This document shows positions 63,802 to 64,000 of a stretch of 64,000 bases of DNA, piece by piece; position 1 is the first letter of the stretch; each line of letters begins with the position of its first letter. The position numbers and the translations under genes were made by a program. The notes below the pieces were generated by a model. That model made no database searches and had not been told where the DNA came from. It worked only from the letters and a program-made list of their open reading frames with translations. Source of the DNA: Bacteroidales bacterium (GTDB lineage: Bacteria; Bacteroidota; Bacteroidia; Bacteroidales; UBA6680); the NCBI GenBank assembly GCA_025210735.1, contig JAOARD010000052.1, positions 1 to 64,000 on the forward strand, given 5' to 3'.

Positions 63802-63828
63802 TGTTCGTTGTTTCACGAACAACGAACA
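63802..63828. promoter_or_regulatory. Inverted repeat between arsR and the thioredoxin-like gene
   Basis: TGTTCGTTGTT and AACAACGAACA are a perfect 11-bp inverted repeat with 5 bp between arms. Its ends are the TGTTCG and CGAACA half-sites found in the arsR promoter, so it is probably a second operator rather than a terminator. Confidence 0.6.
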
Positions 63829-63851
63829 TATTAAGGAATAATAAAAAAAAT

Positions 63852-64000
63852 ATGGAGATAAAAGTATTAGGAACAGGATGCTCTAAATGTAAGACATTAG
63901 AAAGAGTTGTTAATGAGATTGTAGAGAACACAAGCATAAATGCCACAGTAACAAAAGAGGAAGATATAGTTAAAATAATGGAGTATGGCGTAATGGCAAC
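63852..64000 (+). CDS. Thioredoxin-like small redox protein, 5' part
   Basis: The first 49 codons lie in the window; the gene runs off the end. It begins MEIKVLGTGCSKCKTLERVV, with the C-S-K-C redox pair at positions 10 and 13, followed by a helix typical of the MTH895/TM0996 family (small redox-active disulfide protein 2). In Bacteroidota such genes sit next to ArsR regulators and permeases. The TGTTCG inverted repeat lies 23 bp upstream of the start. Confidence 0.82.
   Translation, partial: MEIKVLGTGCSKCKTLERVVNEIVENTSINATVTKEEDIVKIMEYGVMA

Overview
This window looks like a chromosomal segment of a low-G+C, probably anaerobic member of the Bacteroidota, most likely order Bacteroidales. The support is direct: promoter boxes of the TAnnTTTG type (upstream of rpoD, the tRNA-Ser gene, bamD and arsR), a short primary sigma factor lacking region 1.1, a Bacteroidota-type RpoZ next to BamD and CoaBC, type IX secretion sorting domains, a TonB-dependent receptor paired with a DUF4249 lipoprotein, an alpha-oxoamine synthase of the sphingolipid/sulfonolipid type, rubrerythrin, and acetate plus butyrate kinase modules. 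The species cannot be named from the sequence.

Layout. 1-1.3 kb: end of a secreted protein gene and a QueG-related iron-sulfur protein with an unresolved 5' end. 1.4-9.2 kb: a membrane-anchored AraC regulator followed by a TolC/adaptor/RND efflux operon whose pump lacks the usual proton-relay aspartates, ending with a secreted DUF2147-like protein and an ACP-like protein without the prosthetic-group serine. 9.2-13.6 kb: a small membrane protein, VanW and a large SF1 helicase with a C-terminal nuclease-like domain. 13.8-19.5 kb: a T9SS cargo protein, hypothetical proteins, a SiaC/TPR/TlpA operon and a DUF2007-Usp fusion. 19.7-22.4 kb: TetR regulator, methyltransferase and glycosyltransferase. 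22.5-23.5 kb: a gene-free block made of an 82-bp minisatellite and two 157-bp elements with inverted-repeat ends. 23.6-38.8 kb: serine hydrolase, endonuclease IV, two lipoproteins of the LPP20 and CsgG-like kind, an orphan ATP-grasp protein, metallophosphoesterase, lipocalin, epimerase, a stand-alone transposase DNA-binding domain, a WG-repeat protein and the oxoamine synthase. 38.9-48.5 kb is housekeeping: BamD, RpoZ, CoaBC, DUF4835, RecN, FabI, RpoD, DapF, a second SiaC and a DUF1338 protein. 48.7-53.7 kb: Pta, AckA, Ptb, Buk and rubrerythrin, i.e. acetate/butyrate formation with ATP gain plus peroxide defence. 53.9-64 kb: tRNA-Ser, a secreted subtilase, RluF, TonB receptor/DUF4249, an amidohydrolase, and an ArsR-thioredoxin operon that runs off the end.

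The most unusual signal is a dispersed element of about 90 nt, present in six copies or part-copies. It always points toward a following reading frame and ends at or within a few bases of an ATG (9300, 21210, 26520, 26646, 46354, 56416). I know of no named family for it. It carries a decaying mini-ORF whose stop often falls at the next start codon, so it may be a mobile 5' leader. Other points for a second look are the altered RND proton relay, the paired TGTTCG/CGAACA operators around arsR, and the repeat block at 22.5-23.5 kb.
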